Positions 28,033 to 35,977 of a DNA stretch of 64,000 nt are shown here, piece by piece. Below the pieces are notes generated by a model, which was not told the origin of the DNA, ran no database searches, and saw only the letters and a list, made by a program, of their open reading frames with translations. Source of the DNA: Flammeovirgaceae bacterium UBA2366 (GTDB lineage: Bacteria > Bacteroidota > Bacteroidia > Cytophagales > Cyclobacteriaceae); assembly GCA_002344065.1 (NCBI GenBank), contig DDTK01000001.1, forward strand, positions 312,076-376,075. The letters run 5' to 3'. Positions within the stretch are counted from its first letter, which is position 1. Each line of letters begins with the position of its first letter. The position numbers and the translations under genes were made by a program.

Positions 28033-29172
28033 TCAATTAAATACATATTTCACACTGAACTGCAGTCGGTTGGCACGCCCCTCGGAATCATTTAAATCTT
28101 TGCGCAACCCCCACAAGTATTCAACACCGGCCATAGCGTTTTCTGCAAAATGCCAAAGTAAATTGGCGGCTGCATAATCGGCACTTTGAATGGCTGAATC
28201 CGGTTGCCCGGCCAGGTTATCCACACTGCCTGAGTTATACACAAAGACGGAGGAGAATTTATCATTCCAACGATGATCAATACCGGCCGTAAATCCGTAT
28301 TCGGTAAGCGCTTTCAGTTCGCCATTACCATCAAGAGCAGCGGAGATGCCGCCACGCGTGCGTCCAATACCCGGTCCATAGAGAACCTGATAAAAGAATC
28401 TGTCCTTCTTGCTGTTAAAATTGAGTTGGCCTGAAAAGTTTGCACCAAACAAATTGACTTCATCGGTGCCTCCACTGTTATATCGGTATACCAGTTTACC
28501 TGCATAACCTGAAAGCTGTACATGTCCCCAAGGTTTTGTAAAACGATAACGTGCCGTAAGATCGGGAAGCGGATTCTCAAATTTTCCAGGTTGTGCAGGT
28601 GCCTGGGCGTTGATGCTGGGTTGTTCTACTGCAATAGCAAAATAAGCATCCGCAGAAAAGTTGTGCTTGTATCGCAGCATAGGATGACGGGCAAATGCAT
28701 AAGCTCCGGGCTTTTCAAAATCGAGTGTGTTGGGAATAATGTTCTCGTCCATAAAAGTTGACCACCACTGACCCGCCAGCCACTTGCCGTTAATCTCCAC
28801 AAACGCATGCCGCAGCCGGAATGCTCCACCACTTCCATAAAAATCCCCTTCTACATAGGTACGAATCTCACCTACTTTTGATGGAGACATTACATCCAGG
28901 AATAACCGGGTTTCCTTAGCATTCAGGTTTGAGGATCGGCCTTCTGAACCATCCGTAGGAATTTTTGTAACATCAAAAAAATCAGGTGAGGAAATTGGGT
29001 TGAAATCATGAATAAGATCGAACTTCACGTATCCGCCAACCTTAACCTGAGTTTTCGTTTTAGGAATTAGCCACCATCCGGGCGGTAAGTCTTCAGCGGT
29101 TTCACTGGTTTGTTGCCCATATGTTGCTAGTGACATCAGGAAAAATATCCCGATCAAATAAGATTTCTGCAT
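28033..29172 (-). CDS. DcaP-like trimeric porin
   Basis: Encodes 379 residues with a signal peptide ending TYGQQ. It continues with the DcaP-like start PPGWWLIPKTKTQVKVGGYVKFDL and successive strand segments (ETRLFLDVMSP, LRHAFVEINGKWLAGQWWS, NTLDFEKPGAYAF, LRYKHNF), and ends with the aromatic terminal motif VKYVFN. In Acinetobacter, DcaP forms a trimeric channel for dicarboxylates (family knowledge). Here it probably admits the anionic, possibly sulfated, substrates or products of the neighbouring sulfatases (inference). It is 13 bases downstream of the carbonic anhydrase gene. Confidence 0.85.
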   Translation of the reverse strand: MQKSYLIGIFFLMSLATYGQQTSETAEDLPPGWWLIPKTKTQVKVGGYVKFDLIHDFNPISSPDFFDVTKIPTDGSEGRSSNLNAKETRLFLDVMSPSKVGEIRTYVEGDFYGSGGAFRLRHAFVEINGKWLAGQWWSTFMDENIIPNTLDFEKPGAYAFARHPMLRYKHNFSADAYFAIAVEQPSINAQAPAQPGKFENPLPDLTARYRFTKPWGHVQLSGYAGKLVYRYNSGGTDEVNLFGANFSGQLNFNSKKDRFFYQVLYGPGIGRTRGGISAALDGNGELKALTEYGFTAGIDHRWNDKFSSVFVYNSGSVDNLAGQPDSAIQSADYAAANLLWHFAENAMAGVEYLWGLRKDLNDSEGRANRLQFSVKYVFN

Positions 29173-29185
29173 ACGTGGCTAAAGA

Positions 29186-30055
29186 TTAGTTGGATACTTT
29201 GCCTACCAGGTCATCCACCTGTACCTGTCGATCATTCAATGCCTGTGTTGGCCGGTTGTTGGGTCCGATGCGGGATGCAAAAGCATTGATCTGCTCGGCT
29301 GTTAAGTACACCGGATCACGCAACACCAGCCATTGCACATTCTCACTGCATGGCGGTGTGGTTAACGAACCGGTATAGTGGTAAGCGTAATTATCCGCGG
29401 GTAGATGAACCTGTAATTCCAGGTTCACATCGGTAATATGTTTGGTTTCGCCTTTGGCATTCGGAAGGTTGGCAATGATCTTTTCGAAGTTCTTATTGGG
29501 CTCCTTACCTTCCTGAAACAAAATGCCAACAACCGCCAGGCTTCCATCCTCACTTTGATGCACCATATGCATTTCCATGGGTGCGTGCTGACCGTCAATC
29601 GTATGCTCGCTTGGTGTGTGGAAGTGAAATTGCTTTAGCGAATAAACTTTATTGTTAAAGGTAAATGTACTTCCTTCATCTACGGTGATCTGAATGGTGT
29701 GTCCATTATCAATAATATCTTCCATGTGCTCGTTGTGCGCAATACGAAGCGATGTGGTTTTGTAATCCAGCTTCCAAACCGCTCCACCTTTAGCATCTGA
29801 CTTTACAATGTTGATAGGTGACTGATGTTGACCATTACCACACAACGCATACACGGGGCTTAAGCTTGCCCAATTGCCGGGGCCGTCTTCGCCTTCATAA
29901 CCCCAATGTACAGGGCGGGCGGTTGTTGGCGTTGCAGGCTGCTGCTCTTGGGTTGTTTGTGATTCTTCTTTTGGTTTTGTTGAGCAGTGTGATAGTAATA
30001 GGGTCAACACGCATGCAAGCGCCATGGCAACCAATGGGTTCTTTGAGTGGGTCAT
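29186..30055 (-). CDS. Alpha-class carbonic anhydrase, lipoprotein
   Basis: Encodes 289 residues. The lipoprotein signal has Cys24 (LLSHCSTK), with a Gln/Thr/Pro-rich linker to residue 48. The domain begins HWGYEGEDGPGNW and includes QHQSPINI. The three zinc-ligand histidines are in FHFH (H144, H146) and EMHMVH (H163), and GSLTTPPC (229-236) carries the conserved Thr of the active site. All catalytic hallmarks are present, so CO2 hydration in the periplasm or at the outer membrane is expected. It sits between the porin and an unknown exported protein in one minus-strand run, an unusual partner set for a carbonic anhydrase. Confidence 0.93.
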   Translation of the reverse strand: MTHSKNPLVAMALACVLTLLLSHCSTKPKEESQTTQEQQPATPTTARPVHWGYEGEDGPGNWASLSPVYALCGNGQHQSPINIVKSDAKGGAVWKLDYKTTSLRIAHNEHMEDIIDNGHTIQITVDEGSTFTFNNKVYSLKQFHFHTPSEHTIDGQHAPMEMHMVHQSEDGSLAVVGILFQEGKEPNKNFEKIIANLPNAKGETKHITDVNLELQVHLPADNYAYHYTGSLTTPPCSENVQWLVLRDPVYLTAEQINAFASRIGPNNRPTQALNDRQVQVDDLVGKVSN

Positions 30056-30082
30056 ACAGGCTTATATCGTTTAGGTTTTAAT

Positions 30083-30754
30083 TTAATTAATCCGTTGTGA
30101 GTAATCCTGATTTTTTGCGTCAATCCTCATCTTCTGTGCCGGCATATTAAGGATCGTGGTAGTTCCATGGTTCACGCCCGAACTGAATTTTTCAAAATTG
30201 ATCTCTCCGTCAATTGGGTCTTTGCCAAGTAAACTGGAAAATACTTTTTTTGTGTAGAGATTGGTTTTCTTATCCACCCAAATAGTCAGCTTATCACCTT
30301 GTACATACACGTTTTCAGCGATAGCTTCCAGTTTGCCGTCTTTCTCCGAAACGCTTGCTTTGCTGAAAAAATCCAGCAACTGTCCCTTCGTCATAAAGGT
30401 ATACGCCATTGAAAGTTCAAGTGCCTTTTGAACATATTCCGCCTTGTCTTCAGCCGCATTCTGCTGTACGCGGCCACGAACACCCGGCTTTTGTTTTACA
30501 CTGCTTTCCGCGTCTACTACTTTGGCTTGCAACTTTCCCTGGTCGTCAAAACTGAATTCGGTGATCGTAGTAAGCTTTACCTGGCCATCGATGGATACAT
30601 CAGACTTTCGTTTCCAAATGTACGCCTTCAACTTTTCGGTATTGGCTTCGTCTGCCTTGCTGATGGCGAGCGCCAATTGCTCTTTATCAACTTGGGAATA
30701 AGCGGGCAGTATAAATGCCAGCAAGAGAGCCAACGTGCTGATTAGATTTTTCAT
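30083..30754 (-). CDS. Exported protein of unknown function in sulfatase locus
   Basis: Encodes 223 residues with a signal peptide ending PAYSQ. The mature protein has an Ala/Lys/Glu-rich helical first part, then strand pairs such as KLTIWVDKKTNLYTKKVF and GEINFEKFSSGVNHG. This looks faintly like a LolA-type half barrel, but I do not regard that as established. It is first in a three-gene minus-strand run with the carbonic anhydrase (27-base gap) and the porin (13-base gap). A hairpin separates it from the sulfatase gene upstream. Confidence 0.65.
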   Translation of the reverse strand: MKNLISTLALLLAFILPAYSQVDKEQLALAISKADEANTEKLKAYIWKRKSDVSIDGQVKLTTITEFSFDDQGKLQAKVVDAESSVKQKPGVRGRVQQNAAEDKAEYVQKALELSMAYTFMTKGQLLDFFSKASVSEKDGKLEAIAENVYVQGDKLTIWVDKKTNLYTKKVFSSLLGKDPIDGEINFEKFSSGVNHGTTTILNMPAQKMRIDAKNQDYSQRIN

Positions 30755-30783
30755 AATGAATTTGTTTGAGATGAATTAGTAGA

Positions 30784-30810
30784 GAAGCAGCCCTTGGGTC
30801 GGGCTGCTTC
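30784..30810 (-). terminator. Hairpin between sulfatase 2 and the carbonic-anhydrase run
   Basis: The arms GAAGCAGCCC (30784-30793) and GGGCTGCTTC (30801-30810) pair perfectly around 7 bases, 11 bases after the sulfatase stop at 30821. The tract after it on the minus strand is only moderately T-rich, so it may attenuate rather than fully stop transcription. Confidence 0.55.
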
Positions 30811-30820
30811 GGTATAGATT

Positions 30821-33187
30821 TTACTTTTTCTGTTCAATAACTACTTTGTGAAGTTTTCCATTAAATTTATGAGAACCACCATAATCGGCAACCTGTGTCC
30901 CTTCGTCCATACCCACATCGGCCAGGTCATCCACGGAAAATATCCCGGGTTGTGTGCGGTTGATACGGCCTTCGCCCACTTTATTCCCGTCAACATACAA
31001 CGAGCCCACGCCTCCTTTTCCCGGACCATCGCCACCGTATTTAAAGTCATACACCAACGTGTACTTTCCGGGTTTTAAAGTTTGTGTAGCCATAATGGTA
31101 GTTGATTCAAGGCCGAGGAAGTTATAGGTGAATGCGGGTTTTCCATTTCTAACATAGAAGGATAATCCTCCAAATCGCCCACCCTGGCAAACGATTACAC
31201 CATTTCCATTTACGCCAACTTCTACATCTGCAGTCATGCTATAAGAAGTGTTTCGTAAATCAATAAACACGTCAACAGCAAGCCCGCGCATACCTTCGCT
31301 TAGTGTCATCGAGGTTCTGCCTTCCATGATGGTGGGCCTGCCCATAGCTGCAGCACTCATCCGTTCCAACGTACGGTCATCGATGGGAAGCACATGGTAC
31401 TTTTCTGCTTCCTTCATGAAGAGATTTTGCAATTCAGTGAGTTTAGACGGATTCTGCTGGGCAAGATCATTGGCCAGGCTAAAGTCTTCTGTGGTATTAT
31501 AAAGCTCCCATTGATCTTCCTGCAAACTTGTTTTGGCTTTATATTCCCACGGAGCTTTATGAATGGTGCGCGCATACCAGCCATCATGGTAAATGGCACG
31601 ATTCCCAAACATTTCAAAATACTGCAGGGTATGCTGTTCGGGTGCCGTGGCCTTGGTAAACGTATAGGCAAGGCTGGTGCCTTCAATCGGATCCTGAACA
31701 ATACCATTTACTTCTTTGGGTGCAGGTATTCCACTTATTTCATAAATGGTAGGCGCTATATCAATGACATGACCAAACTGACTTCTGATTTCGCCCTTTG
31801 ATTGAATTCCCTTTGGCCAATGAATCACCATGCCATTGCGCGTGCCGCCAAAATCGGAAGCTACTTGCTTGGTCCAGGTAAACGGAGCATCAGTAGCCAC
31901 AGCCCAGCCTGCTGCCATATGCGGGTAGGTGCTTTCAGAACCCCATTCGTCATAATGCTTCAGCATGTCGGGAACTGTTTCAGGTACCTGGTTGAAATAG
32001 GTCATCTCGCTAAACATACCATTCATCTGCCCTTCGGCACTGGAGCCATTGTCACCGGCTATATAAATGATGATGGTGTTTTCCATTTCTCCCATGTCCT
32101 CAATGGTCTGAATAAGCCGTCCGATTTCATGATCGGTGTGTTCAGCAAAGCCGGCATATACTTCCATCTGACGGGCAAACAATTTCTTTTCATCAGCGCT
32201 TAGGGTCTCCCAATCCTTTATATCCTTTGGCTTTGGAGCAAGCTTCGTGTTCTCAGGTATAATGCCCATTCTTTTCTGACGGGCAATAATCTCTTCACGC
32301 AATTGATCCCATCCGCCATCGAACTTGCCTTTGTATCTGTTGATGTATTCTTTTGGCGCATGATGCGGTGCATGGGTGGCACCCGGTGCATAGTAGATGA
32401 AGAAGGGTTTATCCGGCTGCAGTGATTGTTGCTGCCGTACCCATGATACGGCCTGGTTGGTCATGTCAGTAGTGAAATGATAACCTGGATAGTTCGGAGT
32501 TTCAATCAAAGTTACGCCATCGTAAATAAGCGGAGCCCATTGATTGGTTTCACCCCCTAAAAATCCGTAGAACTTTTCAAATCCTGAGCGCGTAGGCCAA
32601 CGGTCCTGCGGACCGTTATTTGAGATCTCCCACGGTGGAACCTCGTGGCATTTTCCAAACTGTGCCGTGTTGTAGCCATTCTGCCTGAGTACTTCAGCCA
32701 TCGGAGTTATTGTTTGCGGACGCACTGCGGTGTATCCGGGATAGGTGCTCGCCAGTTCGGTAATCACGCCCATGTTGTTGGAGTGGTGATTATACCCGGT
32801 AAGCAATGCCATACGTGTAGGAGCACATAGCGCAGTAGTGTGAAAACGGTTGTAACGCAAACCGTTTTGTGAAAGCTTATCGATCGTAGGCATGTTTACC
32901 GGTCCGCCAAACGATTCGGATACTGCGAATCCCATGTCATCGATGAGGATGACCACCACGTTGGGGGCATCCTTCGGGGCCTTCAAGTCAAAGCGTGGCG
33001 GAGGGGTAGTGTTGCGTACATCAAGCTCTGAATAACGTGGCCGATCCGGCTCACGAATGGGCAATACGGTTCGATCAAGTCCTTCAGGATTTTGACTTGC
33101 AACTGGTTCAGGCTTCTTGGGTTCGCATGATATCAAAACAGACAAACTGATTAGTGTAATTAACGAGAGGAATCGAAATGGAATCAT
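30821..33187 (-). CDS. Arylsulfatase-type sulfatase 2 with C-terminal jelly-roll domain, lipoprotein
   Basis: Encodes 788 residues from the ATG at 33187; upstream ATGs at 33196 and 33229 would add residues before a good lipoprotein signal (Cys21, LISCEPKK). The Asp pair is at 83-84 (LIDDMGF). The signature CAPTR begins at Cys121, followed by MALLTGYNHH. Other active-site segments are GKCHEVP, HAPHHAPKE and AGDNGSS. A C-terminal region of about 150 residues (GVIVCQGGRFGGLSFYV to the end, including GVGSLYVDGNKVGEG) looks like a lectin/LamG-type beta sandwich that may bind the substrate polymer or surface. The length and layout match the long Pseudomonas-type arylsulfatases. It follows the TetR gene across a perfect palindrome. 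Confidence 0.92.
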   Translation of the reverse strand: MIPFRFLSLITLISLSVLISCEPKKPEPVASQNPEGLDRTVLPIREPDRPRYSELDVRNTTPPPRFDLKAPKDAPNVVVILIDDMGFAVSESFGGPVNMPTIDKLSQNGLRYNRFHTTALCAPTRMALLTGYNHHSNNMGVITELASTYPGYTAVRPQTITPMAEVLRQNGYNTAQFGKCHEVPPWEISNNGPQDRWPTRSGFEKFYGFLGGETNQWAPLIYDGVTLIETPNYPGYHFTTDMTNQAVSWVRQQQSLQPDKPFFIYYAPGATHAPHHAPKEYINRYKGKFDGGWDQLREEIIARQKRMGIIPENTKLAPKPKDIKDWETLSADEKKLFARQMEVYAGFAEHTDHEIGRLIQTIEDMGEMENTIIIYIAGDNGSSAEGQMNGMFSEMTYFNQVPETVPDMLKHYDEWGSESTYPHMAAGWAVATDAPFTWTKQVASDFGGTRNGMVIHWPKGIQSKGEIRSQFGHVIDIAPTIYEISGIPAPKEVNGIVQDPIEGTSLAYTFTKATAPEQHTLQYFEMFGNRAIYHDGWYARTIHKAPWEYKAKTSLQEDQWELYNTTEDFSLANDLAQQNPSKLTELQNLFMKEAEKYHVLPIDDRTLERMSAAAMGRPTIMEGRTSMTLSEGMRGLAVDVFIDLRNTSYSMTADVEVGVNGNGVIVCQGGRFGGLSFYVRNGKPAFTYNFLGLESTTIMATQTLKPGKYTLVYDFKYGGDGPGKGGVGSLYVDGNKVGEGRINRTQPGIFSVDDLADVGMDEGTQVADYGGSHKFNGKLHKVVIEQKK

Positions 33188-33240
33188 GGAGATCATAGTA
33201 TGGTTAATTAACAAAGATTGACAAAACAAGACTATACTTA

Positions 33241-33256
33241 TAAACGGTACCGTTTA
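33241..33256. promoter_or_regulatory. Perfect 16-bp palindrome, candidate TetR operator
   Basis: TAAACGGTACCGTTTA is its own reverse complement. It overlaps the stop codon of the tetR-like gene (33254-33256) and lies 54 bases before the start of sulfatase 2. TetR-family dimers bind such palindromes, often beside their own gene, so control of the sulfatase run is plausible but inferred. No second copy was found in the window. Confidence 0.5.
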
Positions 33257-33847
33257 ATGAACCTTAAGGTTTGGGCGCTGCTTAATAAAATTCTGTGCCA
33301 ACTCGCGTACCTCGCCTAGGAGATTTCTCAGAAACAATTCATTCATATTTTCCTCCGTGATACGGGCATAGAACATATCACGTGACAGGTCATAAAAAGA
33401 AGCTACCAATTCATGATGGTTCCGCAGGTCGATAAAATCCGAAAACAATCGCATGATTTCCGGATCAACCATGGCGTTGACTGTTTTATATAAATCAAGG
33501 AATTTTTTGATGTGCCGGTTACGCACCAACTGCATATGAAAAAGAATGGACGGTTTAAAGGCAATCAGAATGTAAAATAAGTCAGGATCTAGCCTGGCAG
33601 CGTTTCTGAATTGCAACGCAATTTCTTGCGCCTTTAACACATGGTAATCAAAAAGCTGATCAATAAATGAATCCAGATCACCGAAATAATGATAAAACCC
33701 GGATTTGTTGAGATCCAGTATTCTTGCCAACCGCTCAACCTGCAGACCTTCCGGTCCTTCCTGACTGAAGGTTGTATAGCCGATTTCAATCCATTTTTGC
33801 TGGGTGTTAACAGATCGGGCCATTAGCGGTAGGTATTTATCAATCAA
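33254..33847 (-). CDS. TetR/AcrR-family transcriptional regulator
   Basis: Encodes 197 residues from 33847; the ATG at 33823 (MARSVNTQQKW) is an equally good start. The N-terminal HTH region reads FSQEGPEGLQVERLARILDLNKSGFYHYFGDLDSF, with the typical TetR helix 3 pattern (SGFYHYF) that contacts DNA. The remaining 130 residues are helical and would form the ligand-binding and dimer domain; the ligand is unknown. It is upstream of sulfatase 2 on the same strand and divergent from the FGE gene, so it is well placed to control both sides. The candidate operator is the palindrome at its 3' end. Confidence 0.88.
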   Translation of the reverse strand: MIDKYLPLMARSVNTQQKWIEIGYTTFSQEGPEGLQVERLARILDLNKSGFYHYFGDLDSFIDQLFDYHVLKAQEIALQFRNAARLDPDLFYILIAFKPSILFHMQLVRNRHIKKFLDLYKTVNAMVDPEIMRLFSDFIDLRNHHELVASFYDLSRDMFYARITEENMNELFLRNLLGEVRELAQNFIKQRPNLKVH

Positions 33848-34047
33848 GATAATTTATTTCCATGACCGATCAATTTGTTTCGAAAACTTTTATGTGCATC
33901 CGGCCGGCAGCGTATGCCTGGTAGCATAAAAAAGACCTTATATGCTCCGTTGGTCAATCAAAACGGCCCGGCATTCGGTCATGAATCATGGAACCTTTGC
34001 TATCATTCTGTTACCTTTAACACCAAAGTCTCCAAAACAAGTACCGT

Positions 34048-35067
34048 ATGTTTCGTTCAACTCTTTTGTTTTTGCCAATTGTCTTACTATTCCCTGGGTG
34101 TGGTTCCGGGAGCAACAACATGCCCGTTGAGGCTCCTCCGGGCATGGTATGGATTGAAGGCGGAACGTTTAACATGGGTGCTGCTGAGCAATGTAATACA
34201 AGAGATGCCCAACCCTTTCACACCGTGCAAGTAGATGGCTTTTGGATGGATGAAACCGAAGTGACCAACGATCAGTTTGCTGCTTTTGTGGATGCAACCG
34301 GCTACGTCACCTTAGCCGAACGCCCGGTCGACTGGGAAGAAATGAAAAAAATGCTGCCGCCCGGCACGCCCAAGCCATCTGATGATATGCTGCAGCCCGG
34401 ATCACTGGTATTTACACCACCCGATCACCCGGTTATGCTGAACGATTATTCACAATGGTGGTCGTGGGTTAATGGTGCCAACTGGAAACATCCCTCAGGC
34501 CCCGGAAGCAATCTTGACGGAAAAGGAAACCATCCCGTTGTTCATATTGCTTATGAAGATGCCAAAGCTTATGCAACCTGGGCCGGTAAGCGATTGCCGA
34601 CAGAAGCCGAATGGGAGTTCGCTGCGCGTGGCGGAATGGACCAGCAGGAATTTGCCTGGGGCGGTGAACTTGTACTGCAAGGCAGGTTTATGGCCAATTA
34701 TTTCCAGGGCGCTTTTCCAAATCAAAACACAACCGAAGACGGGTTTGAAGGAACATCACCGGCTAAATCCTTCCCACCTAATGCTTATGGATTGTATGAT
34801 ATGATCGGCAACGTTTGGGAACTTTGCTCAGACTGGTATGCCGTGGATAATTTTGAAACTGTACAGTATCCACCGCTTACAAAAAATCCTACCGGGCCTA
34901 AAGCTACGTTTGATCCGCATGATCCGTTGAGCATCAAGCATGTTTCGAAAGGAGGTTCTTTTTTATGCAGCGAAATGTATTGCAGCAACTACAAACCCAG
35001 CGGCCGGCAAGGTTCAGCCTATGACACAGGGATGTGTCATACCGGATTCAGGTGCGTGAAGAATTAA
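34048..35067 (+). CDS. Formylglycine-generating enzyme, lipoprotein form
   Basis: Encodes 339 residues. The lipoprotein signal has Cys18 (LLFPGCGSG), then PPGMVWIEGGTFNMG, the start of the FGE-sulfatase domain. The segments KRLPTEAEWEFAARGG, FPNQNTTEDGF and NAYGLYDMIGNVWELCSDWY are those of true FGE (SUMF1) enzymes. The active-site copper-binding cysteine pair is present as Cys307-x4-Cys312 in GGSFLCSEMYCSNY, followed by HTGFRC. This separates it from catalytically dead GldJ/GldK-type relatives. It should oxidise the Cys of the CxPxR motif in the neighbouring sulfatases using O2, and its lipid anchor places it outside the cytoplasm. It is divergent from the tetR gene. Confidence 0.9.
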   Translation: MFRSTLLFLPIVLLFPGCGSGSNNMPVEAPPGMVWIEGGTFNMGAAEQCNTRDAQPFHTVQVDGFWMDETEVTNDQFAAFVDATGYVTLAERPVDWEEMKKMLPPGTPKPSDDMLQPGSLVFTPPDHPVMLNDYSQWWSWVNGANWKHPSGPGSNLDGKGNHPVVHIAYEDAKAYATWAGKRLPTEAEWEFAARGGMDQQEFAWGGELVLQGRFMANYFQGAFPNQNTTEDGFEGTSPAKSFPPNAYGLYDMIGNVWELCSDWYAVDNFETVQYPPLTKNPTGPKATFDPHDPLSIKHVSKGGSFLCSEMYCSNYKPSGRQGSAYDTGMCHTGFRCVKN

Positions 35068-35292
35068 AAGAACTCAATTCGATGTGAATCAAGCAAGGAG
35101 CATTAAATTCCTTTTTGTTGTGCCGGTCAAAAGGCAGCTATAAGTGTTCTAATAACAACTGTTAAGAGACGCCTCGTTCCTCGATGTGACAATATGGTCA
35201 ATTGGACTAAAGATACTCAGGAAAGTACTTTTTCTAAATGCATTTTCATCCTGTACACATTAAGATGGAATTAAAAAAAATTCCTATCAAAT

Positions 35293-35320
35293 AAAAAAAG
35301 CCCATTCGTTTGAATGGGCT
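35293..35320 (-). terminator. Rho-independent terminator of DUF4136 gene 2
   Basis: The hairpin AGCCCATTC-GTTT-GAATGGGCT (35299-35320) is followed on the minus strand by a T run (35293-35298). It lies 19 bases after the stop at 35340. Confidence 0.85.
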
Positions 35321-35339
35321 CTTAACTGAAGCAACCACC

Positions 35340-35879
35340 TTACTTTTTAACCGGAGGATACTTCATAAAAATCTGCTTCACGGCATAATTAATATTCTGC
35401 TCACGCTTTTCTGTGCTGGCATCTTCGTCAATAGTTTTTGTTGCACGACCCTGCCACACAATGTGTTCCTTCGCTGCATCCACCATATTAATAAAGAGTG
35501 TACCTTCAATGTAATCGTTATAGTTTATCTGAGTTGTGGAAAATCCACCGGCATAACCAAAACGACCATAGTACCCGCCATAACCAGGGCCTGTTGTGGT
35601 AGCTGTAGCCTCAGTTTTTTGCTCAGCTTTTACGTGCATATCAATCAACACGTCAGGATTATCCGATTTGGTAAATCCCTTAGCTGCCATTTCTGTATCC
35701 ACAGCGTTAATGATGCGACTACGGTTCAGATCACCAACGGGTAATTTTTGTGAGTCCTCACTGTAGGCATAGGTCTTATACTGTGAAAAATCAATTTGCT
35801 TATCGTAGTCATATGTCACCTTTAATGAACTACACGCTCCGCTCAGGAGTAAAAGAGAAAAGAGAAAGTACTTTTTCAT
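35340..35879 (-). CDS. DUF4136 lipoprotein (paralogue 2)
   Basis: Encodes 179 residues from the ATG at 35879; the longer frame from 35909 adds a polar prefix before the signal peptide. The lipobox is LSGACSS, with Cys near residue 16. The mature start LKVTYDYDKQIDFSQYKTYAY is the DUF4136 signature, followed by a Gly/Tyr-rich loop and EGTLFINMVDAAKEHIVWQGRATK. Its upstream region has an imperfect Crp/Fnr-like site, TGATAATAGTCA (35959-35970). It lies downstream of the Omp85-type barrel gene on the same strand. The function of the family is unknown. Confidence 0.87.
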   Translation of the reverse strand: MKKYFLFSLLLLSGACSSLKVTYDYDKQIDFSQYKTYAYSEDSQKLPVGDLNRSRIINAVDTEMAAKGFTKSDNPDVLIDMHVKAEQKTEATATTTGPGYGGYYGRFGYAGGFSTTQINYNDYIEGTLFINMVDAAKEHIVWQGRATKTIDEDASTEKREQNINYAVKQIFMKYPPVKK

Positions 35880-35977
35880 GGATGTAGACTTTTTTGATTT
35901 ATGACTCAAGGTAGTAAATGGTGCAAAGAATAAAAACTAACTAACTTAGGATCATAACTGATAATAGTCAGTAATCA

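Noticed and set aside
30083..30754. LolA-like assignment for the unknown exported protein
   Set aside because: Only a general strand pattern is similar; no LolA signature is present, so it was left unnamed.
33875..34234. Plus-strand ORF of 119 residues overlapping the start of the FGE gene
   Set aside because: It runs in another frame into the FGE gene, and the FGE protein has a clear lipoprotein start at 34048.
35068..35292. Possible RNA gene or remnant between FGE and DUF4136 gene 2
   Set aside because: No frame, no stable structure beyond the terminator, and no tRNA features; only a faint resemblance to degraded palindromic repeats.
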